Positions 43,466-51,939 are shown, counted from the stretch's first letter. The stretch: 51,952 nucleotides of DNA from an uncultured Bacteroidales bacterium (GCA_903913285.1 CAIWKO010000003.1:1-51952), one strand, 5' to 3'. Made by a program: numbers and translations. Notes: a model not told the origin generated them from the letters alone.

Positions 43466-44590
43466 TCAGCTATTAAACATTTTCCGGTAACATCTGCGGC
43501 GTTTATGCATAATATGGTCGTAATTTTTCCAGGTTGTGATGGCCTTTTGGTTGGTTTCGAAAATTCCTGTGGTTTCCACGGCTTTCACCCCGTGTTTGAT
43601 CAACGATTGTTGCAGTTCGTTAATTAAAATGGCCGGAATTCCCATACTTTGCAATTTCGGATCGACGGCCGTCAGAAAAATATCCGCCGTGTCGGGATGC
43701 TTCAAAGCCTTCAAAACAGGAATAAATCCGAACGGCAGCAATTTGCCCTTAGCTTTCCGAAACGCTTTCGACAACGACGGCACACAAATAATAAAGCCTG
43801 CCAGATCGCCCTGTTGCGTTTCGATAATTTTCACGAAATTATAATTCAGCGAATTGAAGTATTTTTTAATATAATAGTTCCGCATTTTCTCGTCGAAGCT
43901 CACCACGAAAGGCAATTCCTCAAACGCCAGGTTCAGCAACTTAAAAACCTTTTGAGCATAGCTCATCAGCTCTTTTTTCGACTTTGGGTTGATCACCTTT
44001 AAATTATGGCGCTCTTTAATCAGGTCGGCCAAACGGGCAGCCTTCGGGGGCACTTCTTTAATGAACAAACGAAACTCAACCCAATCGATTTCCTTTTCGT
44101 AGCCATACTTTTCGAAATGCACTTGGTAATAAGGCAAATGATACGTCGATGCAATAGATTGCAGATGATCAAACCCCTCAACAAGCAAACCCTGGGTATC
44201 CAGATTCGTAAAACCCAGCGGTCCCAACACTCCATCCACCTTTTGCTCCTTCAGCCAGTTTTCTGCCGTACTGAAAAGCAATCCGCTCACTTCATAATCG
44301 TCATAGAACTCCATGCGGCAAATGCGTCCGAGATTTTCGTTCCTTTTTTCATTATAAACATGATTCACGATGGCGCCAATGCGTCCCACGCATTTTCCGT
44401 CTTTCAACACGATCCAGAATTTCGCCGTACAAAAATCGTAAGCAGGATTTTCTTCAGGATTAATATTGTGCAGTTCATCTTTATTCATCGATGGAACCCA
44501 AAACGCATTACCTTTATAAATTTCGAAAGGCAGTTCAACAAATTTCTTGCGGTCGCAGGAGGTTAAAACTTCTTTGATCTCGATCGGCAT
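43466..44590 (-). CDS. GNAT-fold N-acetyltransferase-like protein, function unknown
   Basis: A 374-residue cytosolic protein. The first ~170 residues have acetyltransferase-like blocks (FWIVLKDGKCVGRIGAIVNH, EFYDDYEVSGLLFSTAENWL, GVLGPLGFTNLDTQGLLVEG). The second half has a GNAT-like core (IFLTAVDPKLQSMGIPAILI, VKAVETTGIFETNQKAI). The length and two-part structure match a family widespread in Bacteroidota that lacks a known substrate. No signal peptide. UPF0316 follows 120 bp downstream. Confidence 0.7.
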   Translation of the reverse strand: MPIEIKEVLTSCDRKKFVELPFEIYKGNAFWVPSMNKDELHNINPEENPAYDFCTAKFWIVLKDGKCVGRIGAIVNHVYNEKRNENLGRICRMEFYDDYEVSGLLFSTAENWLKEQKVDGVLGPLGFTNLDTQGLLVEGFDHLQSIASTYHLPYYQVHFEKYGYEKEIDWVEFRLFIKEVPPKAARLADLIKERHNLKVINPKSKKELMSYAQKVFKLLNLAFEELPFVVSFDEKMRNYYIKKYFNSLNYNFVKIIETQQGDLAGFIICVPSLSKAFRKAKGKLLPFGFIPVLKALKHPDTADIFLTAVDPKLQSMGIPAILINELQQSLIKHGVKAVETTGIFETNQKAITTWKNYDHIMHKRRRCYRKMFNS

Positions 44591-44785
44591 AGTACTATTT
44601 TTTACAAAGATAGTATATACTATAAGTTGTAAACCGATTTGATTTTAGAATTTATTAAAAAAATATCAACTTATATAAGATCGCGATTTACCTAATGTTG
44701 TTAAAAATCAAGCTGAAATAATCACATTCAAACCCAAAAAGACAACTTTCTTTAAATACAAACTTCAAAATAACAAAAAAAACAC

Positions 44786-44817
44786 TTGATTTTTTTAGGG
44801 TAAATAGTTTAAATTTG
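44786..44817 (+). promoter_or_regulatory. Promoter of the WG-repeat gene
   Basis: TTG at 44786-44788, a 21-bp spacer and TAAATTTG at 44810-44817 (TAnnTTTG), with the ATG 23 bp downstream. The rest of the 250-bp gap (44591-44840) is A/T-rich with no visible gene. Confidence 0.65.
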
Positions 44818-44840
44818 TAGAAAATTAAAAAACAATTATC

Positions 44841-45926
44841 ATGAAAAAAATCATCTTAACTCTACTGGTATTCATTTTCTGTGCCGCTCTATATGCACAG
44901 GAAAACTATGCTCTGGTTCGAATGGGAAAAGACTGGGGTTTTATCGATAAAAAAGGCACTTATGTGATCAACCCGCAATTTGCCAACGCCAAAAGCTTTT
45001 CCGACGGATTGGCCCGGGCACGCACCGGAACCGATTGGGGATATATTAACACAAAAGGAACCTACAGCATTAATCCTCAGTTCGAAAATGCTGAAGATTT
45101 CTGCGAAGGTTTGGCACGCGTAAAAAAATTCAAACAATGGGGCTATATTGATAAAAAAGGTTCTTATGTTATCAACCCGCAATTCGACGATGCCGAAGAT
45201 TTTGACGGTGGTTTGGCACGTGTTCGAAAGGGCACACAGTGGGGTTTAATCGATAAAAAAGGAACCTACACGGTTAATCCGCAATTTGATGCCATTGGCG
45301 AGTTTGTTTCCGGGTTGGCAAAAGCCCGCAAAGGAAAATCATGGGGATTTATCGATACAAAAGGCACATGGGTTATCAATCCTCAATTCGATGATGCCGA
45401 AGATTTTAATAACGGGTTGGCTCGTGTTCGCAAAGGTTTAAGTTGGGGTTATATCGATTTTAAAGGAACTTATATAATAAATCCACAGTTCGATGAAGTT
45501 AGCGATTTCTATGGCGATCTGGCACGAGCCAAGAAAATGAGACAATGGGGATATATTGATAAAAAAGGAATCTGGGTGATAAATCCGCAATTTGATGGTG
45601 CCTCTGATTTTTCTGAAGGCCTTGCACGCGTTTTCAAAGGGAAACAATGGGGATATATCGATGAAAAAGGAACCTATGTTATAAATCCTCAATTTGATAA
45701 TGCAGAAGATTTCAGTGAAGGCATGGCAATAGTTCGCAAGGGCATGCAATGGGGTTATATCGATGCTAAAGGAACATACGTTGTCAACCCTCAATTCGAT
45801 GCCGCCAAAAACTTTAATAACGGCATGGCCTTGATCCGTAAAGGACCCAAATGGGGATATATCGATAAAAAAGGAACCATTGTTATCAATATGCAGTTTG
45901 ACAATGCTGAGAATTTTTCGCAATAA
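44841..45926 (+). CDS. Secreted WG-repeat protein (10 repeats)
   Basis: A 361-residue protein: signal peptide (to about YAQ) and ten tandem 34-residue WG repeats of the form WGYIDKKGTYVINPQFDxA, each continuing into EDFxxGLARVRKG. The array ends mid-repeat (FDNAENFSQ), with no T9SS sorting domain, so the protein is probably periplasmic or secreted by another route. WG repeats (KWG family) are predicted beta-rich modules in bacterial surface or binding proteins, with no single known ligand. The repeats are highly regular, indicating recent expansion. It has its own promoter and terminator. Confidence 0.88.
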   Translation: MKKIILTLLVFIFCAALYAQENYALVRMGKDWGFIDKKGTYVINPQFANAKSFSDGLARARTGTDWGYINTKGTYSINPQFENAEDFCEGLARVKKFKQWGYIDKKGSYVINPQFDDAEDFDGGLARVRKGTQWGLIDKKGTYTVNPQFDAIGEFVSGLAKARKGKSWGFIDTKGTWVINPQFDDAEDFNNGLARVRKGLSWGYIDFKGTYIINPQFDEVSDFYGDLARAKKMRQWGYIDKKGIWVINPQFDGASDFSEGLARVFKGKQWGYIDEKGTYVINPQFDNAEDFSEGMAIVRKGMQWGYIDAKGTYVVNPQFDAAKNFNNGMALIRKGPKWGYIDKKGTIVINMQFDNAENFSQ

Positions 45927-45947
45927 TATTTTATTGAACAACTTAAT

Positions 45948-45979
45948 AAAAAAGCACGAGCATTCGTGCTTTTTTTTTG
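45948..45979 (+). terminator. Intrinsic terminator after the WG-repeat gene
   Basis: Arms AAAGCACGA (45951-45959) and TCGTGCTTT (45964-45972) with a 4-nt loop, an A run before and a T run after. Confidence 0.92.
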
Positions 45980-46040
45980 CTTTGTAGCGATCAATTAAGT
46001 TCACTTAAACTAATTGAAGATTCAAATAAATATTAAATTT

Positions 46041-46073
46041 TTGAGTTTTGATAAAGTAAAATTATTACTTTTG
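46041..46073 (+). promoter_or_regulatory. Promoter of the Hdr-like operon
   Basis: TTG at 46041-46043 and TACTTTTG at 46066-46073 (exact TAnnTTTG), spacer 22 bp; a second TTTG at 46047-46050 is closer. The leader to the ATG at 46136 is about 55 nt. Confidence 0.6.
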
Positions 46074-46135
46074 CCACGCAAACCCGAACTCTATATTAAA
46101 TTAGTAGACTATTAAAAACTAACACGAATCATTAA

Positions 46136-46849
46136 ATGGGAAAGCTATACGACACACTGATGCAGGATGTCCGTTTCGAAGAAGGATTAAATGCCTGTAT
46201 CAACTGTGGAACCTGCACAGCAATTTGTGCAGCCGCCGAATTCTATAATTACGAACCGCGATCAATTGTCGATACCGTTCAAACCAAAGATGACGAAAAA
46301 ATTATCGAGTTGTTGAAAAGCGAAACAATTTGGTATTGCGGCGAATGCATGAGTTGCAAAACCCGTTGTCCGAGAGGCAATGCCCCCGGTTTGATCATAA
46401 TGGCTTTACGTTCATTATCTCAAGATCTGGGATATTTTGTAGAATCTGAAAAAGGTCGCCAGCAATTGGCAGTAAAACGTACCGTAGGGCAATGGATCCT
46501 TGATTTTGGATATTGTCTATATTTGGAAGGTGTTGGAACGAATATGCACCCCGAACAAGGACCAGTTTGGGATTGGGAACAAAAGAACTGGAAACAGGTA
46601 TTTGAACGTCTTGGTGCAAATTACAAAGGTGATGGTCCCGGAATCCTCAGAAAAATTCCTGAAGAAGCTTTGGATGAGATCAGAAAGATATTTGATGTTA
46701 CAGGCGGCACAAAACGATTCGAGATGATTGAAGAATGTTCGAAAAAGAAAGCCGCAGAAATGAACCTGAACCTTGATGAAGGTATTGGTTCCGAATATTT
46801 CCAGCATATTTATTCTTATAACAATAACCAACACAACCGGGAAAAATGA
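46136..46849 (+). CDS. HdrC-like iron-sulfur protein
   Basis: A 237-residue cytosolic protein with two [4Fe-4S] motifs: CINCGTCTAIC (Cys21, 24, 27, 31) and CGECMSCKTRC (Cys68, 71, 74, 78), the arrangement of heterodisulfide reductase subunit C. A C-terminal extension of about 110 residues, beyond standard HdrC, has no recognised motif. It passes electrons between HdrA-like and HdrB-like partners. Its stop overlaps the hdrB-like start (ATGA, 46846-46849), so the two are coupled. First gene of the operon. Confidence 0.9.
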   Translation: MGKLYDTLMQDVRFEEGLNACINCGTCTAICAAAEFYNYEPRSIVDTVQTKDDEKIIELLKSETIWYCGECMSCKTRCPRGNAPGLIIMALRSLSQDLGYFVESEKGRQQLAVKRTVGQWILDFGYCLYLEGVGTNMHPEQGPVWDWEQKNWKQVFERLGANYKGDGPGILRKIPEEALDEIRKIFDVTGGTKRFEMIEECSKKKAAEMNLNLDEGIGSEYFQHIYSYNNNQHNREK

Positions 46850-47916
46850 AAATAGAAGGAAAACGGGCAGTTTGGAATGAATACCAAAAAGACATTGCCG
46901 CAGATAAATATTTTTATGTAAGAAGTTGTGTTCGACAAAACTTTTTTCCGGGCTCGGAAACAACTTTTTTGCGAATCATGCGCGAGGAACTCGGCAAAGA
47001 CATTTACGAACATCCCTGTCACACAACCTGCACCGGTATTGGGTATCATGGAGACATAGTACCTATCGACACTATGATGACGGTTGTTGCCCGGCAGTTT
47101 GCCCTTATGACAGAAGCGGGATATGAAAATCTGGTTCCTTCGTGTATCACATCGTTCGGAATTTACACCGAAGTGCTCGACACCTGGCATCATTTTCCGG
47201 AAACAGAAGCAAAAATAAGGGAGTATTTAAAAAAAGCTACAGGCCGTGAATTTCAGATACCGAAGAATTTGGCTCATGCAAGCGATGTGATCTATAAATT
47301 CAGAAAAGAAATTGCAGCCAAAGCAAAATTCAAACTTATCAATAAAGAAACCGGCAAACCTTTGCAGGTTGTTGAGCACATCGGATGTCACTATTCGAAG
47401 ATGTTTCCCAACAAAGGTGTTGGCGGAGCCGAATATCCCTATGTGCTGGTTGGTATGATAGAAGACTGGGGGGGCGAGATCATCGATTATCCTGAACGCA
47501 GACATTGTTGCGGATTTGGGTTCAGGCAATATTTGGTGCAGGCAAACAGGGGTTATTCCATGTCCTGTTCGCATAAAAAGTTCGAATCGATGGAGCCATA
47601 CAAACCCGATATGATCATTACCAATTGCCCGGGATGTCCAATGTTTTTGGATAAATGGCAATATGCCATAGCCGAAATGGAAGGAAAAACCTATGGAGCC
47701 AACGGACAGGGAATTCCTGTATTTACATACGAAGAAGTAGCCGGCATGGTGCTCGGCTACGATCCCTGGGACATAGGTTTGCAGGTGCATCAGGTTTCGT
47801 GCGAACCATTGCTTGATAAGATCGGAATACCTTACAATAAAGAAAAGAAATATGACGGCGTGAACGGACAAAAACTTGGTGTTCCGGAAATGCCTGTAAA
47901 TTTAAAATGCTGCTAA
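46846..47916 (+). CDS. HdrB-like CCG-domain protein with one degenerate CCG motif
   Basis: A 356-residue HdrB-family protein. The C-terminal CCG domain is intact: Cys181, CCG at 221-223 (RRHCCGFGF) and CPGC at 261-264, the ligand set for a noncubane [4Fe-4S] cluster. The N-terminal CCG domain is degenerate: Cys28, then HTTCTGIG (Cys62 with Thr instead of the paired Cys, and Cys58 four residues earlier) and SCITS (Cys100 but Ser at 103). In HdrB the two noncubane clusters cleave the CoM-CoB disulfide; here possibly only one is built. The true substrate is unknown. Its 3' end overlaps the dioxygenase start by 10 bp. Confidence 0.87.
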   Translation: MKIEGKRAVWNEYQKDIAADKYFYVRSCVRQNFFPGSETTFLRIMREELGKDIYEHPCHTTCTGIGYHGDIVPIDTMMTVVARQFALMTEAGYENLVPSCITSFGIYTEVLDTWHHFPETEAKIREYLKKATGREFQIPKNLAHASDVIYKFRKEIAAKAKFKLINKETGKPLQVVEHIGCHYSKMFPNKGVGGAEYPYVLVGMIEDWGGEIIDYPERRHCCGFGFRQYLVQANRGYSMSCSHKKFESMEPYKPDMIITNCPGCPMFLDKWQYAIAEMEGKTYGANGQGIPVFTYEEVAGMVLGYDPWDIGLQVHQVSCEPLLDKIGIPYNKEKKYDGVNGQKLGVPEMPVNLKCC

Positions 47917-48470
47917 AAGAAATGGATATCCTTCAAAAACTTCAAGAATTAGATCTGTTATTTAAACAACAGAAAAACAAGATCAAAGTACCTGCCGATT
48001 TTTTGCCATTAATTAAAAAGTTCGATTTTACACTGGAAGAATTTACTCAGTATCTGCTCTATCCTTCAGATTTGCCTTATGGCCGTTGTATGGTGTATCA
48101 GTCACCCAATTTTGAAGTGATATTGATGAATTGGAAACCCAGAAAATCGAGCAACATTCACGATCATGGCAACTCTTTCGGATGTGTTTATATTTTATCG
48201 GGCGATGTAAATAATATAGCTTATGATAAGAACATCCAAAAAATAGGTACCTACAAACTAACTAAAGGAAATTATGTAGAAGTTCCGAAAGGAATTTTTC
48301 ATCAAATTGAAAATTTAAATGACGATTTTTCTGTTTCACTTCATTTTTATGCTCCTCCAATAGTAGGGATGAAAGTGATAGATACGGAAGATATCAGCAA
48401 AGCATACATCGTAAAACCGGAATGCGGAGCCTGGAATCCGGATGATGAAAATATTGTAAGAACTTTATAA
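47907..48470 (+). CDS. Cysteine-dioxygenase-type cupin
   Basis: A 187-residue cupin. The iron-binding triad is His85, His87 (NIHDHGNSFG) and His132 (VPKGIFHQIEN). YGR (Arg60) aligns with the carboxylate-binding arginine of cysteine dioxygenase, and the bacterial form has Gly (not Cys) at the crosslink position. Known enzymes of this type oxidise cysteine or related thiols to sulfinates using O2. The ATG at 47907 overlaps the hdrB-like 3' end by 10 bp; an ATG at 47922 is an alternative. Lying inside an Hdr-like operon, it may act on a thiol or persulfide handled by that complex. Other thiol dioxygenase substrates are possible. Confidence 0.85.
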   Translation: MLLKEMDILQKLQELDLLFKQQKNKIKVPADFLPLIKKFDFTLEEFTQYLLYPSDLPYGRCMVYQSPNFEVILMNWKPRKSSNIHDHGNSFGCVYILSGDVNNIAYDKNIQKIGTYKLTKGNYVEVPKGIFHQIENLNDDFSVSLHFYAPPIVGMKVIDTEDISKAYIVKPECGAWNPDDENIVRTL

Positions 48471-48518
48471 ATTCAATAACTATTCAGCATTAGTTATTAA
48501 CTATTATCTGATAAGAAT

Positions 48519-49574
48519 ATGGCAAAAAAAGTTGTAGTGATCGGAGGAGGGATAGCCGGGATGGAATCGTCGGCGTATCTGGCCGAAATGGGTTACGATG
48601 TTACCTTGCTCGAAAAAGAAGACTGCCTTGGCGGACATCTGCGCAATTGGGAACGTCTATTCCCCACGATGCGTTTAGGACAGGAAGTGCTTGATTTTTT
48701 AAAACTCGGGGTTGATACCAAAGTGAATGTGATCCGTAATGCCAATATCACCAAAGTTAACCGCATCGAAAAACGTTTTCAGGTTGAATTGGACAGAGGC
48801 GCCAGCTTTAATGCTGATGCTCTCTTGATCACAACAGGATACGACACCTTTGATGCTACCAAAAAAGAAGAATACGGTTATGGCATCTACGACAATGTGA
48901 TTACTTCAGCCGAACTCGAGAAGATGTTCATGGAAGGTAAAAACATCATCACTCCTACCGGAAAAGTTCCGAAAAAAATAGGTATCATTCATTGTGTTGG
49001 TTCGCGCGACGAAAAGGTTGGAAACGTTTATTGTTCGAAAGTTTGCTGTGTTACTGCCGTTAAACAGGCCATCGAACTGAAAGAAAAACTTCCGGAAGTT
49101 GAAATATATTGTTTTTATATGGACCTGCGCATGTATGGTATGCATTTCGAGGCCCTTTATAAAGAAGCACAGGAAAAACATGCTATCAATTTTATTCGCG
49201 GAAGATTGTCGGAAGCTTCTGAAAATATGGATCAAACCGTGATGATAAAAGTGGAAGACACTTTGGCAGGCAAACCCCTGAAACTTTCGGTCGATCTATT
49301 GGTGCTAATGGTTGGTTTTGTTCCTTCGAAAGGCACAAAAGAGATCGGTAAAATGATGGGACTTGAATTTGGCACCAATGGTTTTTATAAGACCAAAGAT
49401 CAGCACACCATGACAAATGTTTCGAACATACAGGGTGTGTTTTTTGCAGGTTCATGCACTGCACCGAAAACCATCACCAACACCATAACCGATGCCCGTG
49501 CTGCTGCCACTACTGTTGCCAGCTATCTGGAAAGTTATGATCTGGAAATACGAACCAAAGCTTTTTTTCAATAA
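48519..49574 (+). CDS. HdrA-like FAD protein (short form, QmoA-like)
   Basis: A 351-residue flavoprotein. The FAD/dinucleotide fold is VVVIGGGIAGMESSAYLAEMG, with a second block at DALLITTGYD. The HdrA/QmoA signature CVGSRDEKVGNVYCSKVCC lies near residue 160-180. It lacks the ferredoxin domains and thioredoxin-reductase-like insertion of full HdrA (usually 650 or more residues), resembling QmoA-type short proteins that cannot bifurcate alone. It is expected to pass electrons between HdrC/B-type partners and the membrane subunit. It follows the dioxygenase gene by 48 bp and precedes the second hdrC by 12 bp. Confidence 0.88.
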   Translation: MAKKVVVIGGGIAGMESSAYLAEMGYDVTLLEKEDCLGGHLRNWERLFPTMRLGQEVLDFLKLGVDTKVNVIRNANITKVNRIEKRFQVELDRGASFNADALLITTGYDTFDATKKEEYGYGIYDNVITSAELEKMFMEGKNIITPTGKVPKKIGIIHCVGSRDEKVGNVYCSKVCCVTAVKQAIELKEKLPEVEIYCFYMDLRMYGMHFEALYKEAQEKHAINFIRGRLSEASENMDQTVMIKVEDTLAGKPLKLSVDLLVLMVGFVPSKGTKEIGKMMGLEFGTNGFYKTKDQHTMTNVSNIQGVFFAGSCTAPKTITNTITDARAAATTVASYLESYDLEIRTKAFFQ

Positions 49575-49586
49575 GTAAGGAGCATT

Positions 49587-49919
49587 ATGGTTGATTTTGG
49601 TTATAAAATACAGGCCGACCGGCAGATTAATCTGGATATCACCAACAAAGCGCTGGCTAATTTTGTTAAAAAACACGAGAACAGTTTCAATACCTGTATC
49701 GGTTGCGGAACCTGCACGGCTACTTGCAGCACTGCTAAGTTCACCGATTTTAATTTCCGCAGGTTGCAATTATTTATTCGCAGGGGCGAAACTGCTAACG
49801 TGAAAGCCGAAATTGCCAAATGCATGTTGTGTGGAAAATGCCAATTGGCTTGTCCGCGGGGGGTTAACACCCGCAACGTCATCATGATGATCAAAAAAGG
49901 ACTGGAGGCACACGTATGA
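49587..49919 (+). CDS. Second HdrC-like iron-sulfur protein (short)
   Basis: A 110-residue protein with two [4Fe-4S] motifs, CIGCGTCTATC (Cys37, 40, 43, 47) and CMLCGKCQLAC (Cys79, 82, 85, 89), and little else. It is shorter than the HdrC-like protein at 46136, which has a long C-terminal extension. Its stop overlaps the start of the membrane subunit (ATGA, 49916-49919), suggesting it feeds electrons to that subunit. Confidence 0.9.
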   Translation: MVDFGYKIQADRQINLDITNKALANFVKKHENSFNTCIGCGTCTATCSTAKFTDFNFRRLQLFIRRGETANVKAEIAKCMLCGKCQLACPRGVNTRNVIMMIKKGLEAHV

Positions 49920-51742
49920 ATTTTGCATGGTTTGTTTTGCCTTTCAGCCTTGGTTTGTTCCTGCTTTTTATTCTGGTTATATTTAAAATCTCTTTCTGGG
50001 TACGTCAGTTGCCGCTTCGCGACCGCTTGCTGCTGAATCGTGGCATTTTCAGTTTCAAGATATTCAAGGTTATCAAGGAAGTTATCATGGAAAGCCTGTT
50101 GCATCGCCGCATATTTAAAATCAACCCGGTGCTGGGTTTTATGCACATGAGTTTTGCTTTCGGGTGGTTCATGCTGATACTTGTTGGGAATATGGAATCG
50201 CGTTTATATGCAGGCACTGAACTGAACCTGCCCTACTACGCCATTTTCTTCAAGTATTTCGTACATCAACCTCTCACCATACCTTTTGCCGAAGGCTTCA
50301 CGTTTATCATGGATTTCTTCTTGGTTCTGGTTCTTTCCGGCTTGCTCATTGCGCTGTCGAAACGTATTTATTCCAGAGTTGTGGGCATGAAACGAACCAC
50401 CAAACTAAAACCTTTCGATGTGTTTGCCATGCTGTCGCTGTGGTTCATTTTCCCGTTCCGTTTGTTAGCCGAAAGTATGGCTGCAGGCATGTATCATACA
50501 GGTGGTTTTCTCACGCAGCCTCTTGGCAATTTTTTCGCGGGCTTCCTGCCTCTGGGGCCTCTTTCGTATGCTATGTGGTGGGCTTATTCCATTGCTTTGG
50601 GCGTGTTCTTTGTTAGTTTGCCCTATTCGCGCTATATGCATATCCCTACCGAAATAGTGCTTATTGCTTTCAGACATTTCGGCATACGCCGCACCAAAGA
50701 ATACGACATGTTCAAAGATGTGGAAGTGTTTTCATGCTCGCGCTGCGGTATTTGTATCGACAAGTGCCAGTTGAACACCATGGCTCAGGTGAACACCATA
50801 CAGTCGGCCTATTTCATTAAATCCATACGCAAAAAAAATCAGCAGGAAGCCGTGGTTCAAAATTGTTTGGTATGCGGACGCTGTCAGGAATTCTGTCCCG
50901 TGGGCATCAAAACCGACGATCTGCGCTTATCGCAACGCATGATCTTCGAAAACCGCGAGATAGCCGATTTCCATTATCTGCCTCAGGATGTTCCCGTGAA
51001 GACCGATATATTATATTTTGCAGGTTGTATGACGCATCTGACGCCTTCCATCAAGAAAGCTATGCTCAATATACTCAACAGTTCGGGCATATCGTACCGC
51101 TTTATGGATGAAGACGGCTCTATTTGCTGCGGACGGCCGTTGATGCTTTCGGGCAATAACAAGGATGCGTTGAAACTCATGCAAACGAACAAAGATATTA
51201 TCCGTTCGTCGGAGGCACATACGCTGGTTACCTCCTGCCCCATTTGCCTGAGGGTTTTTAGGGAAGATTATAACCTGAACATTAACGTGGTGCATCACAC
51301 CCAGTTTATCGAAAGCATGATAGCTGAAGGGAAAATTAGCCTTGAAAACAGCGGAGCCAAAATAAGTTATCACGACCCCTGCGAACTGGGCCGCGGTCTG
51401 GGCATATACGACGAACCGCGCAACGTGCTTTCGCAAACGGGTGTTTTGCTAAAGAACTCACTCGAACGAAAAAGCAGCTTATGTTGCGGAGGGTCCATTG
51501 CCAACAACCAAAACTACAACCTCAACAAAGATAAAATATCGCAGCAGGTGGTGGCTCACCTGAGCGCTAAAGAACCCGATATGATAGCCACCGCTTGCCC
51601 CCTGTGCAAAAAATCGCTGGTTAAATATGCCGATATTCGCGTGGCCGACATTGCCGAACTGGTGAGCGAACAGATGGTTTCGAACAAAGCTGATGCTTCC
51701 CGGGCAGAAAAAAAGTTTAATGTTGAATCTGTAGAAGCATAA
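49916..51742 (+). CDS. Fused membrane/iron-sulfur Hdr subunit (NarI-like + HdrC + HdrD-type CCG)
   Basis: A 608-residue protein. Residues 1-250 hold about five membrane segments with possible heme-ligand histidines (GFMHMSF, RYMHIPT), like NarI/DsrM/HdrE cytochrome subunits. Two [4Fe-4S] motifs follow (CSRCGICIDKC at 274-284, CLVCGRCQEFC at 317-327). Two complete CCG domains come next: Cys371, CCG 404-406, CPIC 441-444; and Cys489, CCG 523-525, CPLC 561-564. This fuses functions usually split between HdrE and HdrD (or DsrM and DsrK). It likely exchanges electrons between the quinone pool and the soluble subunits. Last gene of the operon. Confidence 0.88.
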   Translation: MNFAWFVLPFSLGLFLLFILVIFKISFWVRQLPLRDRLLLNRGIFSFKIFKVIKEVIMESLLHRRIFKINPVLGFMHMSFAFGWFMLILVGNMESRLYAGTELNLPYYAIFFKYFVHQPLTIPFAEGFTFIMDFFLVLVLSGLLIALSKRIYSRVVGMKRTTKLKPFDVFAMLSLWFIFPFRLLAESMAAGMYHTGGFLTQPLGNFFAGFLPLGPLSYAMWWAYSIALGVFFVSLPYSRYMHIPTEIVLIAFRHFGIRRTKEYDMFKDVEVFSCSRCGICIDKCQLNTMAQVNTIQSAYFIKSIRKKNQQEAVVQNCLVCGRCQEFCPVGIKTDDLRLSQRMIFENREIADFHYLPQDVPVKTDILYFAGCMTHLTPSIKKAMLNILNSSGISYRFMDEDGSICCGRPLMLSGNNKDALKLMQTNKDIIRSSEAHTLVTSCPICLRVFREDYNLNINVVHHTQFIESMIAEGKISLENSGAKISYHDPCELGRGLGIYDEPRNVLSQTGVLLKNSLERKSSLCCGGSIANNQNYNLNKDKISQQVVAHLSAKEPDMIATACPLCKKSLVKYADIRVADIAELVSEQMVSNKADASRAEKKFNVESVEA

Positions 51743-51939
51743 AAAAGCATCCTTTTCCTATAATTTTATCTGCAAATTGCAGGTCGATATCTGCAGATTG
51801 CAGGGTAGTATAAGGTAGTATAAAGTAGATTGTGTAAACAGGTTTAAAGGAGAGTTTGCTTGTGCTAAAGTGGAGCGTAGCGGAACGAAGCACAAGCAAA
51901 CTCTGGGATTTTTTATTTACTTTTAAACCAAATACTAAT
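51743..51939 (+). promoter_or_regulatory. Structured region between the Hdr operon and the next gene
   Basis: In order: two palindromic sites CTGCAAATTGCAG (51770-51782) and CTGCAGATTGCAG (51791-51803), 21 bp apart centre to centre; a direct repeat GGTAGTATAA (51804-51813, 51814-51823) with a partial third copy; and a large hairpin (51852-51903). The palindrome pair on one face of the helix looks like an operator for a dimeric regulator; the hairpin may be the operon terminator or a leader element. Confidence 0.55.
51852..51915 (+). terminator. Long hairpin with T-rich tail (terminator or leader structure)
   Basis: Perfect 15-bp arms GAGTTTGCTTGTGCT (51852-51866) and AGCACAAGCAAACTC (51889-51903) around a 22-nt loop, followed by TGGGATTTTTTATTT. 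The loop contains GGAGCGTAGCGGAACGAAGC. It is 36 bp before the next start codon and 109 bp after the Hdr operon stop. Confidence 0.75.
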
